In this document: positions 34,801-41,695 of the stretch, piece after piece
Layout: the number at the start of each line of letters is the position of its first letter
How positions within the stretch are numbered: position 1 is the stretch's first letter
Origin: a virus
Virus record (IMG/VR): IMGVR_UViG_3300008120_000094
Span: 1-43,447 of that record
Strand: one strand, 5' to 3'
Length of the DNA stretch: 43,447 nt
Made by a program: the position numbers and the translations under genes
Notes under the pieces: model-generated
Databases searched by the model: none
Told to the model about the DNA's origin: nothing
The model's input: the letters and a program-made list of their open reading frames with translations, nothing else

Positions 34801-36161
34801 AGGCTTCTGGAACACAGCCAGATCAAAATGTTAATATTGGTGGAGGTTCAGGTGGCTTAGCAGTATTGCTTAATCCAGAAACAAACAATGGATATTATTT
34901 TGAAATTATTGCACTAACTGAAGATAATATTAACTCTTATCTAAAGTTAAATACAAAAGGTGAGGCTGAAAAGTCTATTAATAATATTGTATTTTATAAG
35001 GTTAAAAAAGATTCTTCAAATAATAATGCAATACCAATTAAACTTTGGGGTGGTCTTTCAAAGATACTTGTAGACGATGGAAGATTTACTGGACAATATA
35101 GAATGTCTGGAGAAGACAATCCAACCGTATATGACTTATCAGTAGAGTATCAAGATATTGGAAAAACTAGAAGGTTCTATTTATACATTAATAATAAACT
35201 TATTAAGGTTGTAGACGATACAGATCCACTTCCAATTTATAACAATATGGCTTTGTTTACTCGTGGATCATCAAGAGTTATGTTTGAAAACATTTATGCA
35301 CTTTCAGAAAACTATTCTCAAAATAGCGTATTTACAGTTGGAGAAACATTATCTTCTGCTCTTTCAGATGGCAAAATTAATGCAAACGAATCATTTAGAA
35401 AATATGCAATGAGTGGTATTATTCAATCAACATACCTATCTGGTATTAGTGCACAGGAGCCACCTAAGTACAATATGTATTTTGAAGAATTTGGATCAAT
35501 TATGCGTGAGTGTGCATACTTTGATGTTAAATATGATCGTGCATACCCAGCACTATATGCACAACTATCTCCAACCTTTAACAGAATTAAAGGCTACACT
35601 ACCTCTGGATTTAAAGCAGACTCATATGGAGCAGAGTTTTTAATATTTAATGCTACAGATAAAGCCTTAAGTCTTGACGAAACTACTGGTAACTTTTTAA
35701 GAATTCAGGGTATAACATTTACACAAGACACCACTCATGAATTAACTGTAGATGAGTACTTTAAAAAGCGTGGAAACTTGTCAGATCCAGAGTTTGTAGG
35801 TAGCACTTTAGCATTTTCTCCTTTAGTTGAAAAGGCTAAATATGATGAAATTAGACAAAGCAGAATGATTTATGGAAAGAATGATTTTACAATCGACAGT
35901 ATATATGTTCAAACAGATGATGATGCTAATGCCTTAATGGGGTGGATTATTAATAAGATTATGCATCCTAAAAAATCTGTTGGTGTTAATATGTTTTCTA
36001 TCCCAACTCTTCAACTTGGAGATATAGTTACACTTAACTATAAAGACTCTACTGGTCTTGATCTTGTTTCTTCTGATACAAGTAGATTTGTAGTATATAA
36101 TATTGAATACTCTAGAGGAACTGACGGACCAAATATGACAGCATATTTGAGTGAGGTATAA
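31851..36161 (+). CDS. Large tail-tip protein with embedded lectin-like domain
   Basis: A 1436-aa protein starting at GTG 31851, with AGAGGT upstream and just 1 nt after the previous stop. Residues about 20-400 are beta-rich (AEWNMNMPDNIYKLGNYRY). The middle has hub-like patterns (LIVDISDKVTDFRITKTLSD, FNFYEVILGVNGFDYYVPIK). Residues about 1015-1155 look like a concanavalin/LamG-type sugar-binding insert (NGYYFEIIALTEDN to RVMFENIYALSENY, with KTRRFYLYINNKLIKVV). The C-terminus (MHPKKSVGVNMFSIPTLQLG, RFVVYNIEYSRGTDGPN) resembles the end of tail-associated hub proteins. It is probably the central tail-tip protein that contacts the cell surface. No peptidase motif recognised. Confidence 0.72.
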   Translation: MFVNEALKTHLETSATVRLQSLVLAEWNMNMPDNIYKLGNYRYRPLDSSSQYFTLPNDFDQLDAGNYFTGATDADVVIDGGFTNSNVPQLFTSTKDKMKMIYSLEDCLKPFRPRSGINKPLYFNNKFLANSGASMAQRPRYYMPSRYDEFKYWTSYRTENNIERGIAKNISNGLYYIDDAVPFVVYKENVPTNRIIIKMQTNIGDVNLGPFINGTSSIADPLFGTANKTTPTRWKVQYLKGNSWVDAYSFRENDTRASGEPIIDTDGYVELEYGLIIPEEYQSSFVFAETLSSDTLLPETSVEGYAYLVIENEGDRGTFYIWTNGDYATFTPQYGWQLGSEEVANNTNFVTDLTSPDSFDNDIDGDVTYREFQYIRGMRIVVDVMNKFDSTFDLIEMSPRLIVDISDKVTDFRITKTLSDIGITSLPVGQLLASNGEISLFDDDQAFNDQNSSSIVSEYVRKNIKFNFYEVILGVNGFDYYVPIKTLYSEGFPQADVTAGTISIQLRDFFFFLESMSAPRLLTTQTSLSYAITTLLDYIGFTNYTFRRVTGESDPIIPYFFVAPDQNVAQVLNQLALATQTAMFFDEYNNFVVMSKDYLMPTVDQRSTDFVLSGSNNQTDTGVIENSTSGNLPNIISIASKDKKIYNDGKINYTTRYIQRSYGSIRQSSMVDQNKTWIYKPSLLWEVSGTENTKTINEIASKQGAYVLGAMPLNSIIPAVAPTVVNHAITNNVIDLGENIYWITRYNGYLYSNGEVIKYDAAEFSITGVGNVWISSNQEYQRYFASIPFNGKIYPTGLIRIYTTPYYETVDGITRLQNGAVVDHGRGQFGTTIVEHTAGISDYWSNNDYVRGCNMQAGYMFTTQLDEDVTYPSTTLGAAGVDNVLARQTTRNGIIKNFMSNNYLTETQVNNLKSTETGTIQSSALVMNGPSFKTTDTPLNFVSYVYKSLNNAYKHFGTRVRIIGKIENNTSRTQTPIGSTTYYQASGTQPDQNVNIGGGSGGLAVLLNPETNNGYYFEIIALTEDNINSYLKLNTKGEAEKSINNIVFYKVKKDSSNNNAIPIKLWGGLSKILVDDGRFTGQYRMSGEDNPTVYDLSVEYQDIGKTRRFYLYINNKLIKVVDDTDPLPIYNNMALFTRGSSRVMFENIYALSENYSQNSVFTVGETLSSALSDGKINANESFRKYAMSGIIQSTYLSGISAQEPPKYNMYFEEFGSIMRECAYFDVKYDRAYPALYAQLSPTFNRIKGYTTSGFKADSYGAEFLIFNATDKALSLDETTGNFLRIQGITFTQDTTHELTVDEYFKKRGNLSDPEFVGSTLAFSPLVEKAKYDEIRQSRMIYGKNDFTIDSIYVQTDDDANALMGWIINKIMHPKKSVGVNMFSIPTLQLGDIVTLNYKDSTGLDLVSSDTSRFVVYNIEYSRGTDGPNMTAYLSEV

Positions 36162-36162
36162 T

Positions 36163-37128
36163 ATGAGATTTTATGGAAATATGATTGATGGTGGTGGTGA
36201 AGATTACGTTCCACAAAGCGTACAAAAGGCTGCAGTTGTACCTGCGCCAGCAGCACCAATTAAAGTAACTGTTGAAAGAGGAGATACCCTTTCATCTATT
36301 GCAAAAGAAAACAATACAACAGTTAAAGCAATTTTAGCAGCAAATCCTAAATTTACAGAACAGGCTAAATATCAAGGCGGTAACATGATATGGGCTGGAA
36401 CAACTGTAAAGATTCCACCCAAAGTTTCAACACCACCAAAAGCACCTACGCCAAAAGTTGACGTGCCACCACCACTAGTTCCTCAAACACAAGAAACAAC
36501 AAAAGTAGATGAAACAACAACATCCACAACAACAGCAAGTACCACTGAAACTGGTACTACAACAACTACTACAACTACTACAGATAGTGGCGGAGGAAGT
36601 ACATATTCTGGCGGATATACAAGTGCTACACCAATAACTCCAGCAGACATAACAACTGCTTCAGTTGCTGCTGCGCTTCCGCCACCTCCTCCAGTAAAAA
36701 CAGCACCAATTGATACAGTTTTATTTAATGATGATGAATTACCAATTGAGGTAATGACTGATCTTATATTTGAAAATATTGGTGGGCAAGAGTTAATCAA
36801 TATTGCTCGTAATGATATTATTAATGGTCAGCAAGTTTCTTATCAGCCAATCAAGAACCTTTCATCTATTCAGCAGCAATATAACCCTAATAATATACTT
36901 AGTGTTCAGGCTACATCTGATAAGTATTTTGCTAATTTTCCTATTAAACTTGAAAATAAGATACCAAAAGTTGGCACTGGTCCTAATGGAAATCACATAT
37001 ATATTGATTCTACAAATGGAAACCTAGTAATTGAGGCTGTAAATGTTGAACAAGATGAGCAGATTGAGATAGAAATTACGGTAAGTGGTACAATATATGA
37101 AGCGGAATTTGGAGAAATCACGTCATGA
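36163..37128 (+). CDS. LysM tail protein with Pro/Thr-rich linker
   Basis: A 321-aa protein from ATG 36163, preceded by TGAGG and 1 nt after the previous stop; the in-frame GTG at 36151 is rejected. Residues about 32-86 form a LysM domain (VTVERGDTLSSIAKENNTTV, then IWAGTTVKIPPK), which binds peptidoglycan. Residues about 87-175 are Pro- and then Thr-rich, with a run of nine Thr, a flexible linker. The C-terminal half (IEVMTDLIFENIGGQELINI, NPNNILSVQAT) is a conserved-looking domain seen in actinophage tail-tip proteins. It probably anchors the tail tip to the cell wall. The stop overlaps the next start by 4 nt. Confidence 0.85.
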   Translation: MRFYGNMIDGGGEDYVPQSVQKAAVVPAPAAPIKVTVERGDTLSSIAKENNTTVKAILAANPKFTEQAKYQGGNMIWAGTTVKIPPKVSTPPKAPTPKVDVPPPLVPQTQETTKVDETTTSTTTASTTETGTTTTTTTTTDSGGGSTYSGGYTSATPITPADITTASVAAALPPPPPVKTAPIDTVLFNDDELPIEVMTDLIFENIGGQELINIARNDIINGQQVSYQPIKNLSSIQQQYNPNNILSVQATSDKYFANFPIKLENKIPKVGTGPNGNHIYIDSTNGNLVIEAVNVEQDEQIEIEITVSGTIYEAEFGEITS

Positions 37129-38282
37129 TAACTAACACTGGTAAAAGCATTATAGGAAAATATATGCTTGGACAGGCTCCTGCCTATGCTTCTTTTATAG
37201 CGGTTGGCTGTGGTCCTACCCCACTTGACCTTGAAGACACCCCTGGTAATTTTGCCACAAAGGAAGCCCTTGATTTTGAAATGTTTAGAATACCAGTTTC
37301 ATCCAGAGGGTTTGTTAATGAAAATGGTGTTAATAAAATTGTTTTAACTGCAGAACTACCAACAGAAGAAAGATATGAGATTACAGAGGTTGGTTTATAC
37401 TCAGCAGGATCTAACCCTTCCGCTGGAGCATATGACAGTAAAACAGTTTTTGCTTTTACAACTGCAGAAAACTGGCAACATCATACAGCATCGGCTGCAA
37501 CTGCAATCCCTTCTTATTCTTCACCACTTGACGATCCAAATGATGACAATGTTATTGCTATTGCAGAATCAGTATTTCAAACAAATGCAGATAACTCTAT
37601 TTTTTACAAGCCTGCTCGTTCAGCAAGATATGAAAGATGTAGATTTTTAAATAATACAATTTTTATTCAAGGCGATGACTCAGATCTTACAATTAATGAA
37701 GAAAGTGGTCCAGCAGCAGATCACTTTGTTATAGAGCCTGGATCAAATCATATCCATTTAACTGGAGCAAATGTAGACTTTACAAGAAACTCTCCAACTG
37801 ATGAACTAAAACTAGCATTTTCTTTAGTAAATAAAGATGGAGACTCTTTAGCAATACCAGAAACAATTAGAATATTAGTAGATTTTGCAGATACAGATGC
37901 ATCAACACCTACTGGGTTTGCAAGGTTTGAAGCAGAAATAAATCATGGAACATCAGGGAATCCAGAAGATGTTCAAGACTTTTCAACAAATAGATATTTT
38001 GTTGTTACTAAGCAACTACAGGAATTATATACAAGCGCAAACTTTACTTGGAACGCCGTAACAGTTGTTAAAATTTATGCATGTGTTATTGATGGTGGAG
38101 TTCCATCTGAAGATTACTACATTGCTTTGGATGCCATTAGATTAGAAAACGTAGCAACAGTTAACCCATTATATGGCTTAACAGGATACTCAGTAATTAA
38201 GACTGACGGTGCAGAAACAATTATTAAGTCACCAAATACAAGTAATTATATTGAATTTAGATTTTCAATTGGGGTAACATAA
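37125..38282 (+). CDS. Tail-tip/fibre protein
   Basis: A 385-aa protein. Residues 1-90 (TNTGKSIIGKYMLGQAPAYA, FIAVGCGPTPLD, ERYEITEVGLYSAG) match the N-terminal domain of phage tail-collar or baseplate-attached fibre proteins. The remainder contains a beta-sandwich-like region (about residues 165-350) with KLAFSLVNKDGDSLAIPETI and a C-terminal strand EFRFSIGVT. It is read in the same operon as the LysM protein (ATGA overlap) and probably attaches adhesins to the tail tip. Confidence 0.65.
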   Translation: MITNTGKSIIGKYMLGQAPAYASFIAVGCGPTPLDLEDTPGNFATKEALDFEMFRIPVSSRGFVNENGVNKIVLTAELPTEERYEITEVGLYSAGSNPSAGAYDSKTVFAFTTAENWQHHTASAATAIPSYSSPLDDPNDDNVIAIAESVFQTNADNSIFYKPARSARYERCRFLNNTIFIQGDDSDLTINEESGPAADHFVIEPGSNHIHLTGANVDFTRNSPTDELKLAFSLVNKDGDSLAIPETIRILVDFADTDASTPTGFARFEAEINHGTSGNPEDVQDFSTNRYFVVTKQLQELYTSANFTWNAVTVVKIYACVIDGGVPSEDYYIALDAIRLENVATVNPLYGLTGYSVIKTDGAETIIKSPNTSNYIEFRFSIGVT

Positions 38283-38782
38283 TGGAAAATGAAACTATTA
38301 AAAAGGTTAAAGTTGAACAAGATAATCTTCCAACAATAAATAGTACTACAGAAAAATATGATATAAGATATAGAATTATTTCTGAAGATAAAAACAGAAC
38401 CTCACACTGGTCACCAATAGTAACGCTTGATCCAGAATATATTTATGTTCCTGGAAACATAACCATTGTTTCTTCAGGAATAACTACTGTTGCATGGGAT
38501 ACAGTTACTATTAAAATAGGCACTCAGGTAATTCGTCAGGCTAAAGATTATGATGTTTGGGTAAAGTGGAGTAGGGCTGCAGGAAATGGAGACTGGAATT
38601 ATGTTCAAAGAATCTCTGGTAATTCCATTAATCTTGTTCATCCAACTACGTTTTATATTAATGGTGTAGATCAAACACAAGCACCAAATAGAGTAACAAT
38701 AGAAGTTTACTTAAAGGGTGAACCAATAACAAGAGATTCTGTAAACCTTTTGGTTTATAACCCTGCAATGCATACGATCTAA
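38282..38782 (+). CDS. Small fibronectin type III-like tail protein
   Basis: A 166-aa protein overlapping the previous stop by 1 nt (TAATG). It shows a fibronectin type III/Ig-like pattern: YDIRYRIISEDKNRTSHWSP, then a second part TVTIKIGTQVIRQAKDYDVW and VKWSRAAGNGDWNYVQRISG. Fn3-type domains are common in tail proteins that bind cell surfaces weakly. Function beyond tail decoration is unknown. It is the last gene of the tail-tip operon before a new promoter. Confidence 0.65.
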   Translation: MENETIKKVKVEQDNLPTINSTTEKYDIRYRIISEDKNRTSHWSPIVTLDPEYIYVPGNITIVSSGITTVAWDTVTIKIGTQVIRQAKDYDVWVKWSRAAGNGDWNYVQRISGNSINLVHPTTFYINGVDQTQAPNRVTIEVYLKGEPITRDSVNLLVYNPAMHTI

Positions 38783-38791
38783 TGATATAAT
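38783..38791 (+). promoter_or_regulatory. Extended -10 promoter, TGaTATAAT, near-leaderless
   Basis: TGA + TATAAT ends 9 nt before ATG 38801. GGAGAG sits in those 9 nt and could act as a Shine-Dalgarno, but would lie at or before the expected mRNA 5' end. Confidence 0.7.
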
Positions 38792-38800
38792 GGAGAGATA

Positions 38801-39244
38801 ATGGCTAAAGTACCGCTACCAGAACGAGGACAACCCTTAGATGTTACATACATCTATCAGTTGGCTGATACTATTAATGATCTGTCTACACAGGTTTCTT
38901 CAGCAACCTACAACTACACAACGGTAGATACCGTAAGCGCAGGAAAACAAAGCGTAAAAACATCTGAGGCTCGTATGATTGGCGGGTATGTTGAGGTAGC
39001 AAACAACTCAACAGTATCAGCAGGAAACGAAAAAACATTCTCATATGACTTTCCAAGCGACTTTAAGTACCAACCAATAGCCACTGCTACACCAGTAAAC
39101 ATTGGAAACACACCTGCTGGACAAAATGTTAGTGTTATTTTAAAAACAGTTACAACTTCTAGAGTAGAAGGAATAGTTAGGTTTGGTGCTTCTGGAGATT
39201 TATCATTAGCAGTTAATTTAATTATTCTTGGTATACCAAACTAA
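38801..39244 (+). CDS. Small tail/fibre protein
   Basis: A 147-aa protein. The N-terminus (PLPERGQPLDVTYIYQLADT, NDLSTQVSSA) is a short helical anchor like those of other fibre-type proteins. The C-terminal domain (residues about 50-147) is beta-rich (GNEKTFSYDFPSDFKYQPIA, TPAGQNVSVILKTVTTSRVE). It is probably the last virion gene of the late block. No specific family recognised. Confidence 0.6.
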   Translation: MAKVPLPERGQPLDVTYIYQLADTINDLSTQVSSATYNYTTVDTVSAGKQSVKTSEARMIGGYVEVANNSTVSAGNEKTFSYDFPSDFKYQPIATATPVNIGNTPAGQNVSVILKTVTTSRVEGIVRFGASGDLSLAVNLIILGIPN

Positions 39245-39259
39245 AGTTAAGGGTGGGAA

Positions 39260-39451
39260 ATGATTTTTTGCAAAAAATGCAAAGGTCGTATGCTTGTCGA
39301 TAGACAATACAATACAACCGAACATATAGAGATCTTTTGTGTGTTATGTGGATCAAGAATTTTTTTTCACCCTCCTTCAGAAAGTGAGCAAGGTAGATGG
39401 ATACTGCAAAAGGAAAAATCCAGAGCCAAGCGTACAATAACGAGCCTGTAA
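39260..39451 (+). CDS. Small zinc-ribbon protein
   Basis: A 63-aa protein with two CxxC pairs (Cys4/Cys7 and Cys27/Cys30) spaced as in a zinc ribbon: FCKKCKGRML and FCVLCGSR. Such proteins often bind nucleic acid or protein partners and occur as phage regulators. Shine-Dalgarno-like GGGTGGGAA precedes the ATG. The last 55 nt overlap the next gene in a different frame. Its place between the late and replication genes suggests a regulatory role, which is unproven. Confidence 0.7.
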   Translation: MIFCKKCKGRMLVDRQYNTTEHIEIFCVLCGSRIFFHPPSESEQGRWILQKEKSRAKRTITSL

Positions 39452-39939
39452 TAAAAGGAAATCAAAAGGTTTGGTTTTTAAATGGTGATCTTGTAAGGCT
39501 ATATCATAGTTCACGTTCTACTGGAATGGTAACTGTTTATAATATTAATAAAGATAGAATAGAAACATGTTTGCGTTCTGACTTTAGAAAAAATAGACAA
39601 CGAGCATATACCGTTGCTGAGACTGCTAAATTAATTAATCGTCATAGAAAGTATATGCCAAGTTTAATTAAACGAGGAGTCATTCCAAGACCAGTGGGTT
39701 CAAGTATTGGTGGTAAGACTGGATTTCAAATCAGATCTTATTATTCAGAAGACCACGTTAGAGAGATTCGTGCTATACTTGCAAGTATACATATAGGACA
39801 ACCAAGAAAAGATGGACTAATAACAAATAATAGTACGCCTACAAGCCAGGAGTTGACAAGGCGAATGGGAGACGGTATACTTACATATACGAAGACTGAA
39901 GATGGAAGGTTTATTCCTGTTTGGTCTGAAAGTATTTAA
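39397..39939 (+). CDS. MerR-like helix-turn-helix DNA-binding protein
   Basis: A 180-aa protein. Residues about 18-62 form a small beta domain (KGNQKVWFLNGDLVRLYHSS). Residues about 71-100 carry an excisionase/MerR-type winged HTH (YTVAETAKLINRHRKYMPSL, IKRGVIPRP). Residues 100-130 continue the wing (GGKTGFQIRSYYSEDHVREI). It probably regulates transcription or DNA processing at the late/early module border. A perfect 16-bp palindrome (39774-39789) lies inside its own gene and could be a target. The start overlaps the upstream zinc-ribbon gene by 55 nt; AAGG lies just before the ATG. Confidence 0.8.
   Translation: MDTAKGKIQSQAYNNEPVIKGNQKVWFLNGDLVRLYHSSRSTGMVTVYNINKDRIETCLRSDFRKNRQRAYTVAETAKLINRHRKYMPSLIKRGVIPRPVGSSIGGKTGFQIRSYYSEDHVREIRAILASIHIGQPRKDGLITNNSTPTSQELTRRMGDGILTYTKTEDGRFIPVWSESI
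39771..39789. promoter_or_regulatory. 16-bp palindrome overlapping an internal extended -10
   Basis: TATACTTG/CAAGTATA (39774-39789) is a perfect palindrome. TGC + TATACT (39771-39779) matches the extended -10 motif used elsewhere in the window. Together they look like a promoter with an operator, inside the HTH gene and upstream of the replication genes. Could be chance. Confidence 0.4.
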
Positions 39940-39960
39940 AACTATGAAATGGGTGGGGTA

Positions 39961-40170
39961 ATGGAAAACGATTCAACAAAAGTAAATGTAACTCTGGGAT
40001 ATACGCTAAACCTTGGAAACTTTCAATCTCTAAGACTTGATCTTGGCGTTATTGATAGCAAGCGTGATGGCGAGACTACTGAGCAGGCATTTGAGCGTGT
40101 CTACAAGTTTGTAGAAGAAAAACTCACTGACAAGATTAAAGAAGCACAGGAAGAGGCTGCAGAGGCATAA
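39961..40170 (+). CDS. Small acidic protein, unknown function
   Basis: A 69-aa protein. A beta N-terminal half (KVNVTLGYTLNLGNFQSLRL) is followed by an acidic C-terminal helix (KFVEEKLTDKIKEAQEEAAE). ATG 39961 is chosen over an in-frame ATG at 39949 because GGTGGGG lies just upstream of it. The stop overlaps the next start by 1 nt. It sits at the head of the replication genes; small proteins of this type are common in actinophage replication clusters. No function assigned. Confidence 0.65.
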   Translation: MENDSTKVNVTLGYTLNLGNFQSLRLDLGVIDSKRDGETTEQAFERVYKFVEEKLTDKIKEAQEEAAEA

Positions 40171-40478
40171 TGGCTGAACGCAAAGACCGCATGGCTTTGC
40201 TTAGTAGGTACAGCAAGTTACATACAGCAAAGTATGAGCAAAAGCCATCTCTGAATTTAAATGTAGAGCAGTGGGCTTCTGATGCCTTGATAGAATCTTA
40301 TGGCATTAGTAATTGCTATGAATTACTTGATTATTATTTTAGTGTTGCACAAGAACCAAGTTGGAATTATTTTGCATACAACGCAGAAAAGATTATCAAC
40401 GGTAAAAAAGATTATCAATTAGATTTGCAAGAGCGCAAAGAGCGCAGAGCGATGGCGAGGAAGTGGCTTAGTGAATAA
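40170..40478 (+). CDS. Small basic protein overlapping the helicase gene
   Basis: A 102-aa basic, mostly helical protein (MALLSRYSKLHTAKYEQKPS, YELLDYYFSVAQEPSWNYFA) with an Arg/Lys-rich end (RKERRAMARKWLSE). No known domain recognised. It overlaps the previous gene by 1 nt and the DnaB gene by 8 nt, so its synthesis is tied to the helicase. A helicase loader or replication accessory role is a reasonable guess from position, not from sequence. Confidence 0.65.
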   Translation: MAERKDRMALLSRYSKLHTAKYEQKPSLNLNVEQWASDALIESYGISNCYELLDYYFSVAQEPSWNYFAYNAEKIINGKKDYQLDLQERKERRAMARKWLSE

Positions 40479-41694
40479 TACAGAAGCAAGGGTTATATCT
40501 GCACTACTCGAAGATAAGCAAATGCATGTTTTGCTACAGGCAAATGTAGAAAATCTTCTTAGAACACATAACGATATCTGGAATTTTATTAGGCTGTACT
40601 TTGAAAATAATGGTAGCGTTCCCCCTGCTTCTTTAGTTGTAGAAAAATTTAGAGATTTTGAACCAGTATCTGGTGTCGGAGCAACTAAACATCATCTTGA
40701 AGAATTGCAGACTGAGTATTTAAATGATAGTCTAAAAGATATATTGAGGTCTGCAGCAGGAGAAGTGCAGGGTGGAGAAGGTTCAAAAGCATTAGAAGAA
40801 CTTATCACTAAGACCTCAGAATTAAAAAAGAATACCTCTGCTATACGTGATATTGATGCTACAGATTTAGAGTCTGCTATTGCATATTACGAAAATGTTC
40901 AAAAACAAAAAGAGACTGGTCAAATTGGAATTAAAACTAATCTTCCAGGATTTGATAACTATCTACCTTCTGGAATTATGCCAGGTCAACTTGGAGTATT
41001 TCTTGCTTACCCTGGAATTGGTAAGTCTTGGATGGCTTTATACTTTGCAGTGCAAGCATGGAAGCAAGGAAAGTCTCCATTAATTATTTCTCTTGAAATG
41101 TCTGAAACAGAAGTTCGTAATCGTGTTTTTGCAATCATGGGTGAAGGTGTTTGGTCACATAGAAAATTAAGCAATGGTGAAGTAGAACTTGATATGCTTA
41201 AAAATTGGCATGCTAATAAGGTTGCAGGCAGACCAGAGTTTCACATTATTTCAAATGACAATGGTGGTGAAGTTACACCCTCCGTTATTCGTGGAAAGAT
41301 TGATCAGTATAAGCCAGACTTTGTTATTGTAGACTACCTACAACTTATGAGTCCAAATCAAAAGTCAGATAATGAAACGGTACGAATGAAGAACCTTTCA
41401 CGAGAACTTAAACTTATGGCTATTAGTGAAGAAGTTCCTATTATTGCTATTTCCTCTGCTACTCCAGATGATGTAAAAGATCTTAGTAGTGCACCTACTC
41501 TGGGTCAAACAGCATGGTCTAGACAGATTGCTTATGATGCTGACTGGGTAATGGCTCTTGGTCGTGCTACCAATAGTGATATTATTGAGTGTGTATTTAG
41601 AAAGAATCGTAATGGTTTTATGGGTGATTTCTTAGTACAAGTAGATTTTGATAAAGGTTATTACAGATACAAAGATTACGAAGACGGAAAATAA
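40471..41694 (+). CDS. dnaB: DnaB-like replicative helicase
   Basis: A 407-aa hexameric replicative helicase that unwinds duplex DNA at the fork. GTG start at 40471 with GAGGAAG upstream. Residues about 1-100 are the N-terminal helical domain; the RecA-type core begins near residue 160 (TNLPGFDNYLPSGIMPGQLG). Walker A is YPGIGKS with Lys185; Walker B is FVIVDYLQLM with Asp288. SLEMSETEVRNR and the C-terminal RKNRNGFMGDF, then a YY pattern, match DnaB motifs. The primase follows 1 nt later, so the two act together. Confidence 0.93.
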   Translation: MNNTEARVISALLEDKQMHVLLQANVENLLRTHNDIWNFIRLYFENNGSVPPASLVVEKFRDFEPVSGVGATKHHLEELQTEYLNDSLKDILRSAAGEVQGGEGSKALEELITKTSELKKNTSAIRDIDATDLESAIAYYENVQKQKETGQIGIKTNLPGFDNYLPSGIMPGQLGVFLAYPGIGKSWMALYFAVQAWKQGKSPLIISLEMSETEVRNRVFAIMGEGVWSHRKLSNGEVELDMLKNWHANKVAGRPEFHIISNDNGGEVTPSVIRGKIDQYKPDFVIVDYLQLMSPNQKSDNETVRMKNLSRELKLMAISEEVPIIAISSATPDDVKDLSSAPTLGQTAWSRQIAYDADWVMALGRATNSDIIECVFRKNRNGFMGDFLVQVDFDKGYYRYKDYEDGK

Positions 41695-41695
41695 A

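Noticed and set aside
36151-36162. GTG start at 36151 for the LysM protein
   Set aside because: It overlaps the preceding gene and the Shine-Dalgarno; ATG 36163 is better placed.
36157-36162. TATAAT before the LysM gene as a further promoter
   Set aside because: It lacks the TGn extension (AGG instead) and touches the ATG; it is part of the stop and spacer.
39228-39239. 12-bp palindrome TTGGTATACCAA as promoter/operator of the zinc-ribbon gene
   Set aside because: The -10 would be TATACC, lacking the nearly invariant final T, and a 12-bp palindrome is expected by chance.
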